From Blautia sp. AF19-10LB (GTDB lineage: Bacteria > Bacillota > Clostridia > Lachnospirales > Lachnospiraceae): DNA of 44,039 bases. The notes under the pieces are model-generated. The model was given only the letters and a program-made list of their open reading frames with translations, had not been told where the DNA came from and searched no databases. Each line of letters opens with the position of its first letter. The stretch's first letter is position 1. Shown here one piece after another: positions 32,292-40,845 of this stretch. The DNA lies in assembly GCF_003461245.1 (NCBI RefSeq), contig NZ_QTWS01000031.1, positions 1 to 44,039 on the forward strand, written 5' to 3'. The translations under genes were made by a program, and so were the position numbers.

Positions 32292-34625
32292 TTAGACCTC
32301 ACCGAACTTAGTCGTCATCAACTTGTAAAGCTCGGTATTTCGTGGGAACTTGTTTACAAACGGTACAAGGGAGCTGCCTACTTTGAGTAATCCCTGTCCT
32401 GCACCGACATTCGTGATATAACTCATCTGAAGGTCGGAGATATTAAGGAGCTTGGCAAGCTCAAGTCTGTCCGTAGATGCTTGGTTAAGCATAATGATAA
32501 ATTCGCTGTTAGCAAGCATAGTCCTTGCCGTATGGCTCTGCAAAAGATCGTCCACATTCTGCGTAATACCCGTACAGTACGCACCGTATTTACGCACACG
32601 CTTCCAGAGGGTAAAGAGAAAGTTTGCAGAGTATTCGTGCTGAAAGAGCAGATAGATTTCATCAATGAAAATAAAGGTATTTCTGCCTTTGGCTCTGTTC
32701 TGCGTGATACGGTTTAAGATACTGTCAAGCACCACAAGCATACCGATAGGCTGTAACTGCTTACCCAAATCCAGAATGTCATAGCAGATAAGGCGGCTGT
32801 GAGTATCAACATTCGTGTGCTTTGCAAAGGTGTTGAGCGAACCGTCCGTAAACAGCTCAATCGCAAGAGCGATTTCCTGTGCTTCTGGCTCATTCTGTTT
32901 TAACAGCTCCTCACGGAAGTCCTGCAAGGTGGGCGGCGTTCCCATATAGTTGCCCTGCTGATAGTAGCGGTACACGCTTGCCGTACATCGGTCAATAATG
33001 GATTTCTGCTTTGCTCCCAAGTTCGTGCCGCCGATGAGCTGTTCGCAAAGGGATAAAATAAACTCCGATTTCAGAATGACAGGGTTTGCACCGTCACCGT
33101 AATCGGAGTTCATATCCATAGCATTGATGTGATTTTCACTTGTCGCAGAGATATGAATGACTTCTCCCTGCATTGCTTTCACAAGCGGGGAATACTCACG
33201 CTCTGGGTCAATGATGATTATATCGGCATTAGGGTCGGTCAGAATGATATTCGTCATTTCTTCCTTTGCGGTAAAAGATTTTCCTGCACCTGACACACCG
33301 AGAATAAAGGAATTGCCGTTAAGGAGCTGCCTGCGGTTGGCAATAATCATATTTTTGCTGATGACATTCTGACCGTAATACACACCGTTTTCGTGGTAAA
33401 TTTCCTGCACACGGAACGGTATAAACACTGCAAGGCTCTCTGTTGTGAGGGTACGCAGGGCATCTATCTTCCGTACACCAAATGGCAGAGCTGTATTTAA
33501 TCCGTCCATCTGTTGATATTTCAGCACCGCAAACTGGCACAAGTGCTTTCTTGCGGTAGTCAAGAGAGCTTCTGTATCATTGTCGAGCTGCTCTTTAGTG
33601 TCAGCCGTATGCACCATCGTCAGCACGGCAAACATCATTCTCTGGTCACGGGTTGTCAAATCGTCCAGAAATTCCTTACTTTCCTTTCGCTGCTGTTCCA
33701 AATCATAGGGGATAACGGCTGAAAAATTGTTGTTCTGGTTCTGCTTCCTCTGCCAATTCGTAATGTTAGTTTCCACACCAAGCAGACGGTTTTCCACCTC
33801 CTGCACGGCTTCATCTGTGGGAACGGGGATAATGTCAACGGACAGCATCATATTCCTGTTCAACTCACAAAGCTCCGCCACCATACTGTCCTTGATATAT
33901 GCCGCATACTCTCTGAGAAAAATCACACGCCCATATCTGTCACCCATTCTGAAGCAGTCGCTCTCAAATTCAAAGGTATCAGGGCAGATAAAATCCTTGA
34001 AATTGTGACCTTTCCGCATCGTCTGGGTAATATCGAAGTGGAACGCTGTTTCTTCTCCTGTACGGTAGAAGTCGTGGAAGATACGCAGCTTGTCGCCTGC
34101 GTCCAGTTCCACACACTTCGACCCCAGACGGTTAAAGTGGGCGATAAGGTCAGCACCCACACGGGCAAAGTAGTTTCGGGCTTCCTCGATATTCTTCTTG
34201 CAGACAGATACGGTTACATACTTATCCTGTACGATGGAATTAGCCCCTGTCGCCTTATCCAAAAGCATTTTGTTGTATTCCTTGCGGTACTTATCCAGAC
34301 CGTCATCAGCCATTGGGATTAAAATGGTCTGTTCAAAATCAGCTTTGTTCAAGCGACGGTTGTTGATAGTGATTTTCGTGGTCGCACCGCTGTCAAGGGA
34401 ATTAAGAAGCTCCGAGTATTCAAGGAACATTGCTTCCTTATCCTCACGGCTTGCCACGGCATAGTTTATATCCTCAAACTTAAAGGTCTTTGCGTACTTG
34501 TTCCTGCCTACAAGAAATATGCCGTCCTCCCAGATTGTCTTAATCGGGATAACATTTTGTACCGACTTCGGCACAACAAACTTTTCCCTGTCCTGCTTGA
34601 ACAGATTTTTAAGAGTTCTCAGCAT
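32292..34625 (-). CDS. VirB4-like conjugation ATPase (CD1110 family)
   Basis: 777 aa, Shine-Dalgarno AAGGAGGTAA. The N-terminal half is the substrate/channel-binding region. The C-terminal RecA-like ATPase has Walker A GVSGAGKS (443-450) and Walker B FIFIDEIYLLF near residue 670. VirB4 drives assembly and substrate translocation of the type IV secretion apparatus at the inner face of the membrane. The start lies 17 bases inside the PrgI gene. Confidence 0.93.
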   Translation of the reverse strand: MLRTLKNLFKQDREKFVVPKSVQNVIPIKTIWEDGIFLVGRNKYAKTFKFEDINYAVASREDKEAMFLEYSELLNSLDSGATTKITINNRRLNKADFEQTILIPMADDGLDKYRKEYNKMLLDKATGANSIVQDKYVTVSVCKKNIEEARNYFARVGADLIAHFNRLGSKCVELDAGDKLRIFHDFYRTGEETAFHFDITQTMRKGHNFKDFICPDTFEFESDCFRMGDRYGRVIFLREYAAYIKDSMVAELCELNRNMMLSVDIIPVPTDEAVQEVENRLLGVETNITNWQRKQNQNNNFSAVIPYDLEQQRKESKEFLDDLTTRDQRMMFAVLTMVHTADTKEQLDNDTEALLTTARKHLCQFAVLKYQQMDGLNTALPFGVRKIDALRTLTTESLAVFIPFRVQEIYHENGVYYGQNVISKNMIIANRRQLLNGNSFILGVSGAGKSFTAKEEMTNIILTDPNADIIIIDPEREYSPLVKAMQGEVIHISATSENHINAMDMNSDYGDGANPVILKSEFILSLCEQLIGGTNLGAKQKSIIDRCTASVYRYYQQGNYMGTPPTLQDFREELLKQNEPEAQEIALAIELFTDGSLNTFAKHTNVDTHSRLICYDILDLGKQLQPIGMLVVLDSILNRITQNRAKGRNTFIFIDEIYLLFQHEYSANFLFTLWKRVRKYGAYCTGITQNVDDLLQSHTARTMLANSEFIIMLNQASTDRLELAKLLNISDLQMSYITNVGAGQGLLKVGSSLVPFVNKFPRNTELYKLMTTKFGEV

Positions 34626-35061
34626 TGTTTACCTCCTTGCTGCATTTCGCTTTTTTCTTTTTCGATTTCTTTGGTTTTGGTGTCCTGCCTTTCTGCTTTT
34701 TCCGTACTGTCGTCAACCCTTTTTCATAGGCTTCAATGGTTGGCTTCACCGTTTCGTAATAGAGATTATCTGGCAGGAACATCAGCTTTTTCGGCATCAG
34801 AAATTCTGATTTAATCCACGCCCAGACAAACTGCTCTGCGGTCATACCGTTGTATTTGATAAAGCCCATAGCCGCAAAGGGGAATGCACCTAAGATACAA
34901 ACCCAACTGAGTGTTTCCGTTCCAAACCGTGGACGGAGAAGAAAATACAAACCCATCGCCACGCCGCAGGCAAGGACAGAAAAAATGAACTGTCTGAGTG
35001 ACAGTCCAAAAAACATACTCTCCGTATAATTACGGATTTCCTTATTTATCTTTACTTCCAA
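34609..35061 (-). CDS. PrgI-family membrane protein (VirB3-like)
   Basis: 150 aa. NYTESMFFGLSLRQFIFSVL is the PrgI opening, followed by two membrane helices (LACGVAMGLYFLL and WVCILGAFPFAAMGF) and a Lys-rich tail (TPKPKKSKKKKAK). PrgI proteins occupy the VirB3 position next to VirB4. Order VirB6-PrgI-VirB4 is conserved in Gram-positive transfer modules. Confidence 0.9.
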   Translation of the reverse strand: MEVKINKEIRNYTESMFFGLSLRQFIFSVLACGVAMGLYFLLRPRFGTETLSWVCILGAFPFAAMGFIKYNGMTAEQFVWAWIKSEFLMPKKLMFLPDNLYYETVKPTIEAYEKGLTTVRKKQKGRTPKPKKSKKKKAKCSKEVNNAENS

Positions 35062-35075
35062 TCATAGCACCTCCC

Positions 35076-35912
35076 TTACAAGCCCATCATTTCTCTTACA
35101 ACACGGTCTGCCATTTTGACCGCACCGACAAGGACGAGCATATTGAACACAAGTTCCCCGATATAGCTCCATACCATTGTAACCGCCGCCGCATCGGGAT
35201 TGACCACAGGCGGAGAAGAAGCAAATAGGGAAAAGATAATGCAGGCAAGCACGATAACCGCACCTTCAAGGCATACAGCGGCATAGCTCTTAATGAAGCT
35301 CTTGCCGACGCTTTGGCTCGGCTCTCCCGCAAAAGCGGAAAGGGGTACGGGTGCTATGGCAGTATAGATATACAGCTTGAAAAACCTGCCATATACCGAC
35401 ATAATCATTATGAATGACAGCACCGTAATAAACAGTCCGCCTATCAGCGTGACCGCCCATAGCGGGATACTCTCAAAAAATCCGCAATCTTCAACGGCTG
35501 TCACGATTTCCTGCGGCAACACCGTCTGCTGTGCCGAGCCAAATCCTGCGGCATTCATAATCGTGGAAATCATACCCTGCACAATCTTAAACAGTGCCAT
35601 CATCAGTTCTAATCCGTAGGTCACTGCACCTTTGGCAATGGCAAAGCGGATAAACAGCTTCAAAGCCTGCTCTGGTCGCTTGACTTCTGCAAAATTTCCG
35701 CAGGTACGCATCACACCCACAACAAAGAACAGCACGAGCAGGGCAAGTCCAATAGCCTGCACCGCACCGTGAATATCCACGATGACATTCCATATCGTGC
35801 CGCCCTTAAAGTTCTCTGGGGATTGGGTAATGAGTTGCCATATCTCGGCTAATTTCTCATTCCAAGTGTTTAGGGCGTTCTCAAGATTTTGTACGACCCA
35901 ATTATCTGACAC
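35076..35912 (-). CDS. VirB6/TrbL-like channel protein (CD1112 family)
   Basis: 278 aa from GTG 35912 behind GGGAGG. About six membrane helices (AIGLALLVLFFVVGVM; LWAVTLIGGLFITVLSFIMI; AVCLEGAVIVLACIIFSLFA; ELVFNMLVLVGAVKM). It forms the inner-membrane part of the transfer channel. Normally it directly follows the Maff2 gene, but here an 890-base insert with an unrelated + strand gene separates them. Confidence 0.88.
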   Translation of the reverse strand: MSDNWVVQNLENALNTWNEKLAEIWQLITQSPENFKGGTIWNVIVDIHGAVQAIGLALLVLFFVVGVMRTCGNFAEVKRPEQALKLFIRFAIAKGAVTYGLELMMALFKIVQGMISTIMNAAGFGSAQQTVLPQEIVTAVEDCGFFESIPLWAVTLIGGLFITVLSFIMIMSVYGRFFKLYIYTAIAPVPLSAFAGEPSQSVGKSFIKSYAAVCLEGAVIVLACIIFSLFASSPPVVNPDAAAVTMVWSYIGELVFNMLVLVGAVKMADRVVREMMGL

Positions 35913-36011
35913 TGATTACAGCCTCCCTTCAACGAATAGTTTATTTTTGGCATTTTCAAACCTCCTTTCTACTCTCATACTTTGCAGGTAGAAAGCATGA
36001 GAAAAATGTTG

Positions 36012-36066
36012 TATAATATAAAAGCCAACTGCTCCAACAGTTGGAAGCAATTGACTATGTAAGGGG
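36012..36066 (+). promoter_or_regulatory. Own promoter and 5' hairpin of the orphan membrane gene
   Basis: TATAAT (36012-36017) with a weak -35 is followed by a perfect stem CCAACTG-ctccaa-CAGTTGG (36025-36044) and then AAGGGG as Shine-Dalgarno (36061-36066). The hairpin sits in the untranslated leader or acts as a DNA operator. Confidence 0.55.
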
Positions 36067-36073
36067 ATATGTT

Positions 36074-36754
36074 ATGGACAAGTTAATTCCTGCTTTCATC
36101 ATAATAGGAATAATTATATTAGGTTTCATAATGAAGCGTATTGAATTAAGCGATATAATCAAACGGGTTGAATTTACAAATAGCTATCGTCATAAATTCA
36201 TTGAACTAATAAACGGAATTATGTCGAGAAACTGTTTTAATCAACAGTTATACTACGAACTGACATCAGATGTAAAATCAATGCAATATGAACTTGGCTC
36301 TGATGGAATATTTGCTTATGTTACTGATAACCTACGAGGATTTAGTACAAGCAATTACCAATTGCTGGTGAACTTCTTGCCAGAATTACGGAATGCTATC
36401 AACGAACGTGATAATGGCATAATTATGAACAGAATAAATCAGTCGGCACAGGACTGTGATGATATGTTCATACGCCATTTAGGAACTCTTAAAGAAGCTG
36501 AAAAATCCATAAGGAAGAATCTTTTTAATCCGTTTTCCTGTTTTTCTGACGGTATCAAGTTTATTGTTTCGTTACCTATTTTATTGCTCCATTGGTTTGG
36601 GTTTATTTCAGACGAAACCACTCGCAGGGCAAAACATAATTGGATTATAAAACTTCTAAATATAATTGTTACCCTTGTAGGATTTATAGGCGGTCTAATG
36701 TCAATCGTTATGGGATGGAATGAATTTTGGCAAATAATTCGCAACATATTTTAA
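36074..36754 (+). CDS. Hypothetical membrane protein inserted in the transfer operon
   Basis: 226 aa from ATG 36074. One N-terminal helix (IPAFIIIGIIILGFIM) is followed by about 130 soluble residues, mostly helical (IKRVEFTNSYRHKFIELING; SNYQLLVNFLPELRNAINE). Two C-terminal helices follow (FIVSLPILLLHWFGFIS; IIVTLVGFIGGLMSIVM). I recognise no family. It is the only + strand gene within the - strand transfer operon. It has its own promoter and terminator and is more AT-rich than its neighbours, as expected of a late insertion. Entry exclusion, phage defence or a selfish cassette are possibilities; none is shown. Confidence 0.75.
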   Translation: MDKLIPAFIIIGIIILGFIMKRIELSDIIKRVEFTNSYRHKFIELINGIMSRNCFNQQLYYELTSDVKSMQYELGSDGIFAYVTDNLRGFSTSNYQLLVNFLPELRNAINERDNGIIMNRINQSAQDCDDMFIRHLGTLKEAEKSIRKNLFNPFSCFSDGIKFIVSLPILLLHWFGFISDETTRRAKHNWIIKLLNIIVTLVGFIGGLMSIVMGWNEFWQIIRNIF

Positions 36755-36769
36755 ATATCCTTATGTATT

Positions 36770-36803
36770 GCAGCTTACCCCAAAAGGTAAGCTGCTCTTT
36801 TTT
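36770..36803 (+). terminator. Terminator of the orphan membrane gene
   Basis: A 10-bp perfect stem GCAGCTTACC/GGTAAGCTGC with a 6-nt loop is followed by TCTTTTTTA on the + strand only. It lacks a U-run in the other direction, so it should let the minus-strand transfer transcript pass. Confidence 0.88.
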
Positions 36804-37158
36804 AGCCTGTGATAAGAGTCAAGATTTCTTTTGCGAAGGTAATGACAACGCCGCCTGCAAGGGTCAAAAAGCCGTTGGCTCTCTGGGATGGGTCGTGGGA
36901 TTTGAGGGAAAGACCAATCTGCACGATACCAAAGCCGAGCATAATCATACCGACAGCCCTCACCAGACCGAAAATGAAATCGGACAGATTGTTGACTACC
37001 TGAATGGGGTCATTGGCAGCAAAGGCGGTTACGGAAGTACCAAGCACAAATGTCATTGCCATAACAGCCATACAGTAATAGCGGAAGCCTTTCTTAACCT
37101 TTCCAGTCATCGGCAGCTTCGTGGTTTTCTTGTTCTCGTTCTTCTTAAAAAGTTTCAT
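36802..37158 (-). CDS. Maff2-family pilin-like conjugation protein
   Basis: 118 aa, Shine-Dalgarno AAGGAGG. Lys-rich N-terminus, signal-like helix ending TSVTAFAAND (probable cleavage after AFA), then two helices (FIFGLVRAVGMIMLGFGIVQ; GFLTLAGGVVITFAKEIL). The small two-helix mature form resembles VirB2/TrbC pilins, and the Maff2 family sits beside VirD4 and VirB6 in Tn1549-like elements. Confidence 0.85.
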   Translation of the reverse strand: MKLFKKNENKKTTKLPMTGKVKKGFRYYCMAVMAMTFVLGTSVTAFAANDPIQVVNNLSDFIFGLVRAVGMIMLGFGIVQIGLSLKSHDPSQRANGFLTLAGGVVITFAKEILTLITG

Positions 37159-37172
37159 AGGGTAAATCCTCC

Positions 37173-38963
37173 TTATAAATTGAATATTTCTTCCAAGTCC
37201 TCATCGGACAGAAGCTCATAGGAAGTGCTGACAGCTTTCACGCTCACGGCGTTATCTGGAATATCACTGTCAAACACAAGGGTTGCGACAGCCTGCGTAG
37301 GCTCTCCGTGGATATACGGTGGTTGCCCTCCGTCAGCCGTCAGCTTCACATTCGGGTGCTTCAAGATGTCATACTTGAAGTCCATAACGGGGCGTTCTCC
37401 ACGCACAAAAAGAAGTGCGTAACGGTTATCAAGCATACGCACTTCGTCTGGGGTCATCAGCTCACGCCCCGAAATCTGATAATTTGTTGAATAGTTACCA
37501 CTCCGCCCAGAGCTTTTCCCGTAGGTGTTGGTATCAATGGTTTCCTTGCCCAAAAGCTCTGACACATATTTATGGGTGCTTTGCTCGTTGCCGCCCAGAT
37601 ACAGAAACTCATCGCAGTTGCCGACAATGCTTTCCCATTGCTTTTCAAAAAGGGCTTTGAGCTGTGCCAGATTTTGCAGAATAATGGATACCGATACCCC
37701 TCTGGAACGCATAACAGACAGGATTTTATCAAAGTCATCAGGCAATGAAACATTCGCAAATTCGTCCATTATGAAATGGCAATGCACAGGCAGGCTTCCG
37801 CCGTACTTGTGGTCTGCCAGATAAAAAAGCTGTTGAAAGAGCTGGGTATAAAGGATACTGACAAGGAAGTTAAAGCTCGTGTCGTTGTCGGGTATCAGAG
37901 CGAACAGAGCGACCTTCTTTTCTCCCAGACTTGGCAGGTCAAGCTCATCGGTGGCGGTCAGTCCTGCAAGGCTCTCCAGATTGAATTTTTCAAGCCTTGC
38001 GGCAAGGGTTATCTGGATACTCTTTAAGGTCTTTGCACTACCAGAGTGGTAATCCCTGTAATACTTAAGGGCGATATGCTCTGGGTTTACCATTTCCAGA
38101 CGGTCAAACAGCTCATCCAGAGGGCTTACATAGCTGTCATCGTCCTCTCGGACTTCGCCTGCACGGAGCAGCTCCATAACCATCGGGAAATTCTGCTCGT
38201 CTGGCGGTGCTTCATATTTCAGATAAAAAACCAGAGCCAGAAGCAGCATACTCGCCGCCGTATCCCAGAACGGGTCTTGCGACTGTGAGCCTTTCGGCGT
38301 GGTCGCCTTAAACAAGTTTGTTACCAACCTCTGAACATCGTTATCGTTCCGCAGATAGACAAAGGGATTGTAACAATGGCTGCAGTGCATATTGATAAGG
38401 TCAAGCACACGCACCTCATAGCCTTTATTTTCCAACAGACCCCCGATGTCACGGACGATTTCGCCCTTTGGGTCGAGTATTACAAAAGATGTGTTGCACT
38501 GCATAGCATTTGGCTTGCAGAAAAACCTTTTTTTACCCGCACCAGAGCCGCCGCAGACTAAAATATTCAGATTCCTGCGGTGCTTTTTCCCGTCCAACCC
38601 AATACGGACATTCTGGGTCAAGAGCTTATTAGCTGACGGGTCTTTATCTCGGTACTTCTTATTCAAAGCACCTGCGTTGCCCCATTTCGCAGAGCCGTGT
38701 TCCTCACGCCTGCGGTAGTTCCTGCGTGTAGAGAAATAAACGCCGATGCCCATAGCGTAGGCAAGCCAAAAAATAAGGACAGTCTTTATGCTGTCCTCAC
38801 ACATCGTTATTTCAAGCGGATTGCCCATCGCCACGGGCATACCTCGGATAATCTCTACAAGACCGCCGCTGACATAGGGTGCTGTCAGCAGGGCAAGCCA
38901 TACAACAGGAAGTATGCCGCAAACAGTAAGGATTAGGCTCGTTTTCTGGTCATCGTTCCTCAT
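37173..38963 (-). CDS. VirD4-like coupling protein (CD1115 family) with altered Walker A
   Basis: 596 aa. Two N-terminal membrane helices (ILTVCGILPVVWLALLTAPY; TVLIFWLAYAMGIGVYF) precede an ATPase with Walker A GGSGAGKK (138-145), FVILDPKGEI, and Walker B CHFIMDEFANV. Coupling proteins dock the relaxase-DNA complex to the secretion channel. The residue after the catalytic Lys is normally Thr or Ser and coordinates Mg; here it is Lys (codon 38531-38529, inside a run of seven A). The frame is otherwise intact at full length. The start overlaps the preceding small gene by 14 bases. Confidence 0.9.
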   Translation of the reverse strand: MRNDDQKTSLILTVCGILPVVWLALLTAPYVSGGLVEIIRGMPVAMGNPLEITMCEDSIKTVLIFWLAYAMGIGVYFSTRRNYRRREEHGSAKWGNAGALNKKYRDKDPSANKLLTQNVRIGLDGKKHRRNLNILVCGGSGAGKKRFFCKPNAMQCNTSFVILDPKGEIVRDIGGLLENKGYEVRVLDLINMHCSHCYNPFVYLRNDNDVQRLVTNLFKATTPKGSQSQDPFWDTAASMLLLALVFYLKYEAPPDEQNFPMVMELLRAGEVREDDDSYVSPLDELFDRLEMVNPEHIALKYYRDYHSGSAKTLKSIQITLAARLEKFNLESLAGLTATDELDLPSLGEKKVALFALIPDNDTSFNFLVSILYTQLFQQLFYLADHKYGGSLPVHCHFIMDEFANVSLPDDFDKILSVMRSRGVSVSIILQNLAQLKALFEKQWESIVGNCDEFLYLGGNEQSTHKYVSELLGKETIDTNTYGKSSGRSGNYSTNYQISGRELMTPDEVRMLDNRYALLFVRGERPVMDFKYDILKHPNVKLTADGGQPPYIHGEPTQAVATLVFDSDIPDNAVSVKAVSTSYELLSDEDLEEIFNL

Positions 38964-39147
38964 TACACCTGCAATGCACGACCTTAACCTTTTTTGTCGG
39001 AGCGTGTGCCACCTTACTTATCAGCTCGTCAACAGGCTCGGTGGGGCGTTCCTCCTGTAACTGCCTTGTACGCAGGGTGTTTAAGGCGTTGATGACGATA
39101 TTCTTATCGTACTTATCAAGTGCGATATGGTATCGTTCCTCTCTCAT
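38950..39147 (-). CDS. Small conserved transfer-region protein
   Basis: 65 aa from ATG 39147 (GGAGG 8 bases ahead; a GTG at 39156 is too close). It begins MREERYHIALDKYDKNIVIN, then ALNTLRTRQLQEERPTEPVD, and ends in a basic, Cys-containing tail. Such proteins sit just before the coupling-protein gene in Tn1549-type elements. Function is unknown; a nucleic-acid or coupling-protein partner is a guess from position. Confidence 0.65.
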   Translation of the reverse strand: MREERYHIALDKYDKNIVINALNTLRTRQLQEERPTEPVDELISKVAHAPTKKVKVVHCRCNEER

Positions 39148-39162
39148 AGTCTGCACCTCCGA

Positions 39163-40026
39163 TTAGCGTTCCTGCTCTTTGTTCTTTGCAGGCTTGTTCT
39201 TCTCCATACTCTTATACATATCGCTCTGGATTTCGCCCAGAACATCACGCATCGTGCCAAGCTCTCCCTTGAACGCCTGCGTATCCATTTCCGCATACTC
39301 TCTGGGAAGTCTGGAAAAGTCAAAACCTCTGGTATCCACGCCGTAACGGGAGTTTACCATATAGGCAACGCAGAAAGATTTGAAGTCGGAAGCATCACGG
39401 CTCTCGTTGTACTTAAAATCATAGACCGCCGCCGACACTTCTTTTGCCATACTCACGAACAGCACTTCCTCGGAAAGCCCCTTCTTGACAAAAATGGTCT
39501 GCTGAGAGCCGTCATAATAGGCAGGCAGTTCAAGCTCATCGACAGGAACACAGGGTACAGGGCTTGCATCAATCAGAGCTGACACAAGCTCACGCATGGA
39601 TTTCGGCTCCTGTTCCTGCCGCCTGTCCTTTGCCGAGGTTTCAGAAATGTCATAAACCACTTTGGCATTGTAGGAGACGCCCTTTGTTCCGTTCTCACGG
39701 GTGTATTCCTTGCTCGGCTCAAGGATAATGATTTTCTGTGCGTCCTTGTTCACATAGACACGGTTCGCTTTCCATTTGCTGTACTCTTTAAGCTGCGTTG
39801 CTTCGGGCATCTGTGCTGACACCAGAATAGCGTTAGCCACGGAGTAACGGTCAAAGCGACCCTGCACATCAAGATACTGACGGAAGCTGTCGCCGCTTGC
39901 CATCATTTCAGAGCAGGTATTGTCAATCAGCTCATAGGCTTCTTTCCGCTGTGCCTGCTTTGCGGCAGCCCATTCCTCTTTATCAAAAGGTCTGTTGCCG
40001 CCGCTGAATACATCGTAAATACTCAT
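39163..40026 (-). CDS. ArdC-like ssDNA-binding domain protein
   Basis: 287 aa. The stretch QYLDVQGRFDRYSVANAILV, SAQMPEATQLKEYSKWK and KIIILEP matches the N-terminal ssDNA-binding part of ArdC-type antirestriction proteins. A C-terminal portion (LFVSMAKEVSAAVYDFKYNE) has a protease-like shape but without a recognisable HExxH, so it is probably non-catalytic. It may protect or escort incoming single-stranded element DNA. It sits between PcfB and the coupling-protein genes. Confidence 0.7.
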   Translation of the reverse strand: MSIYDVFSGGNRPFDKEEWAAAKQAQRKEAYELIDNTCSEMMASGDSFRQYLDVQGRFDRYSVANAILVSAQMPEATQLKEYSKWKANRVYVNKDAQKIIILEPSKEYTRENGTKGVSYNAKVVYDISETSAKDRRQEQEPKSMRELVSALIDASPVPCVPVDELELPAYYDGSQQTIFVKKGLSEEVLFVSMAKEVSAAVYDFKYNESRDASDFKSFCVAYMVNSRYGVDTRGFDFSRLPREYAEMDTQAFKGELGTMRDVLGEIQSDMYKSMEKNKPAKNKEQER

Positions 40027-40032
40027 AGCTGT

Positions 40033-40845
40033 TTACCTCGTTTCTTTGGATTTTGGTTTCTTTTTCTTTCTCTGGGGCTGTTTATGCTCCGTTTTCCCGT
40101 TAACACTTTTCGCCCTGTCGGAAGCTCCGCTTTTGTCCAGGACGGAAGTGTTAATCTCTGCTTTCTGCTCCTTGCGGCTCTCCTTGATTTTCCGCAGTTC
40201 CTCTCTGACAGAAGGTTTCTCCTTAGTCATAGTAGCCCCCTCTGCGGATTTCTTTGGCTGCTCTGAGGTAGGCTCGGACTGAGGGGATTTTTCTGTCTTT
40301 GCCACCGAGGGGTTTGGTGCGTTTTCCTCCTTCTGGACAGGCTTGCCCATAAGCTCGTCAAGCAGCTTATCTTTCTCCGCCTTTTCCTGCACACCAATAT
40401 CTGGCTCTGGCTGACCGTCCTTTGCATCTTTGGATTTCTCGGCTTCCGTCACAATAGAAGCGGTATCCACCGAAGCAAGATTAAAGCGTTCCACAATACG
40501 GCTGATTTTCGATGCGTCCTCGGCACGAGCGATGACATCGACCTCTGCATTTGGGTCTTTGTTTTTTCTGTCCGTGAGGACGCAGTAAAGCACACCGTAT
40601 TTTTTTGCTTCCTGCGTGAACTTCTTTAAGTCGCCGCTTTTGACGGTAAAGACTTTCAGCTCCTTGCCAGAACGGAGCATACTTGTCAGCCTTGCTTTTC
40701 CTTTGGTTTTCTTTTCTTCTTTGAGAATGGAATACAACAGGATAGCGATGTTCTTCGCACCTGCACCTGTGATTTTGGCAGCGACCTCAAAGCCCTCCAA
40801 GCTCATTCGGACGATTTGTTCTGCCGCTTCGCCGCCTGTGTTCAT
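40033..40845 (-). CDS. PcfB-family (DUF3801) relaxosome/coupling accessory protein
   Basis: 270 aa. The conserved half (residues 1-150: GAKNIAILLYSILKEEKKTK, GKELKVFTVKSGDLKKFTQE, GVLYCVLTDRKNKDPNAEVD) is the PcfB/DUF3801 domain. The C-terminal 120 residues are a disordered, Lys/Glu/Pro-rich tail. PcfB binds the relaxase and coupling protein in pCF10-like systems. The gene overlaps the relaxase gene by 59 bases, indicating tight coupling. Confidence 0.87.
   Translation of the reverse strand: MNTGGEAAEQIVRMSLEGFEVAAKITGAGAKNIAILLYSILKEEKKTKGKARLTSMLRSGKELKVFTVKSGDLKKFTQEAKKYGVLYCVLTDRKNKDPNAEVDVIARAEDASKISRIVERFNLASVDTASIVTEAEKSKDAKDGQPEPDIGVQEKAEKDKLLDELMGKPVQKEENAPNPSVAKTEKSPQSEPTSEQPKKSAEGATMTKEKPSVREELRKIKESRKEQKAEINTSVLDKSGASDRAKSVNGKTEHKQPQRKKKKPKSKETR

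Noticed and set aside
36727..37221. 164-codon + strand ORF
   Set aside because: Antisense of the Maff2 gene; it also crosses the terminator at 36770-36795.
39127..39582. 151-codon + strand ORF
   Set aside because: Antisense shadow of the ArdC-like gene, which has far better family support.
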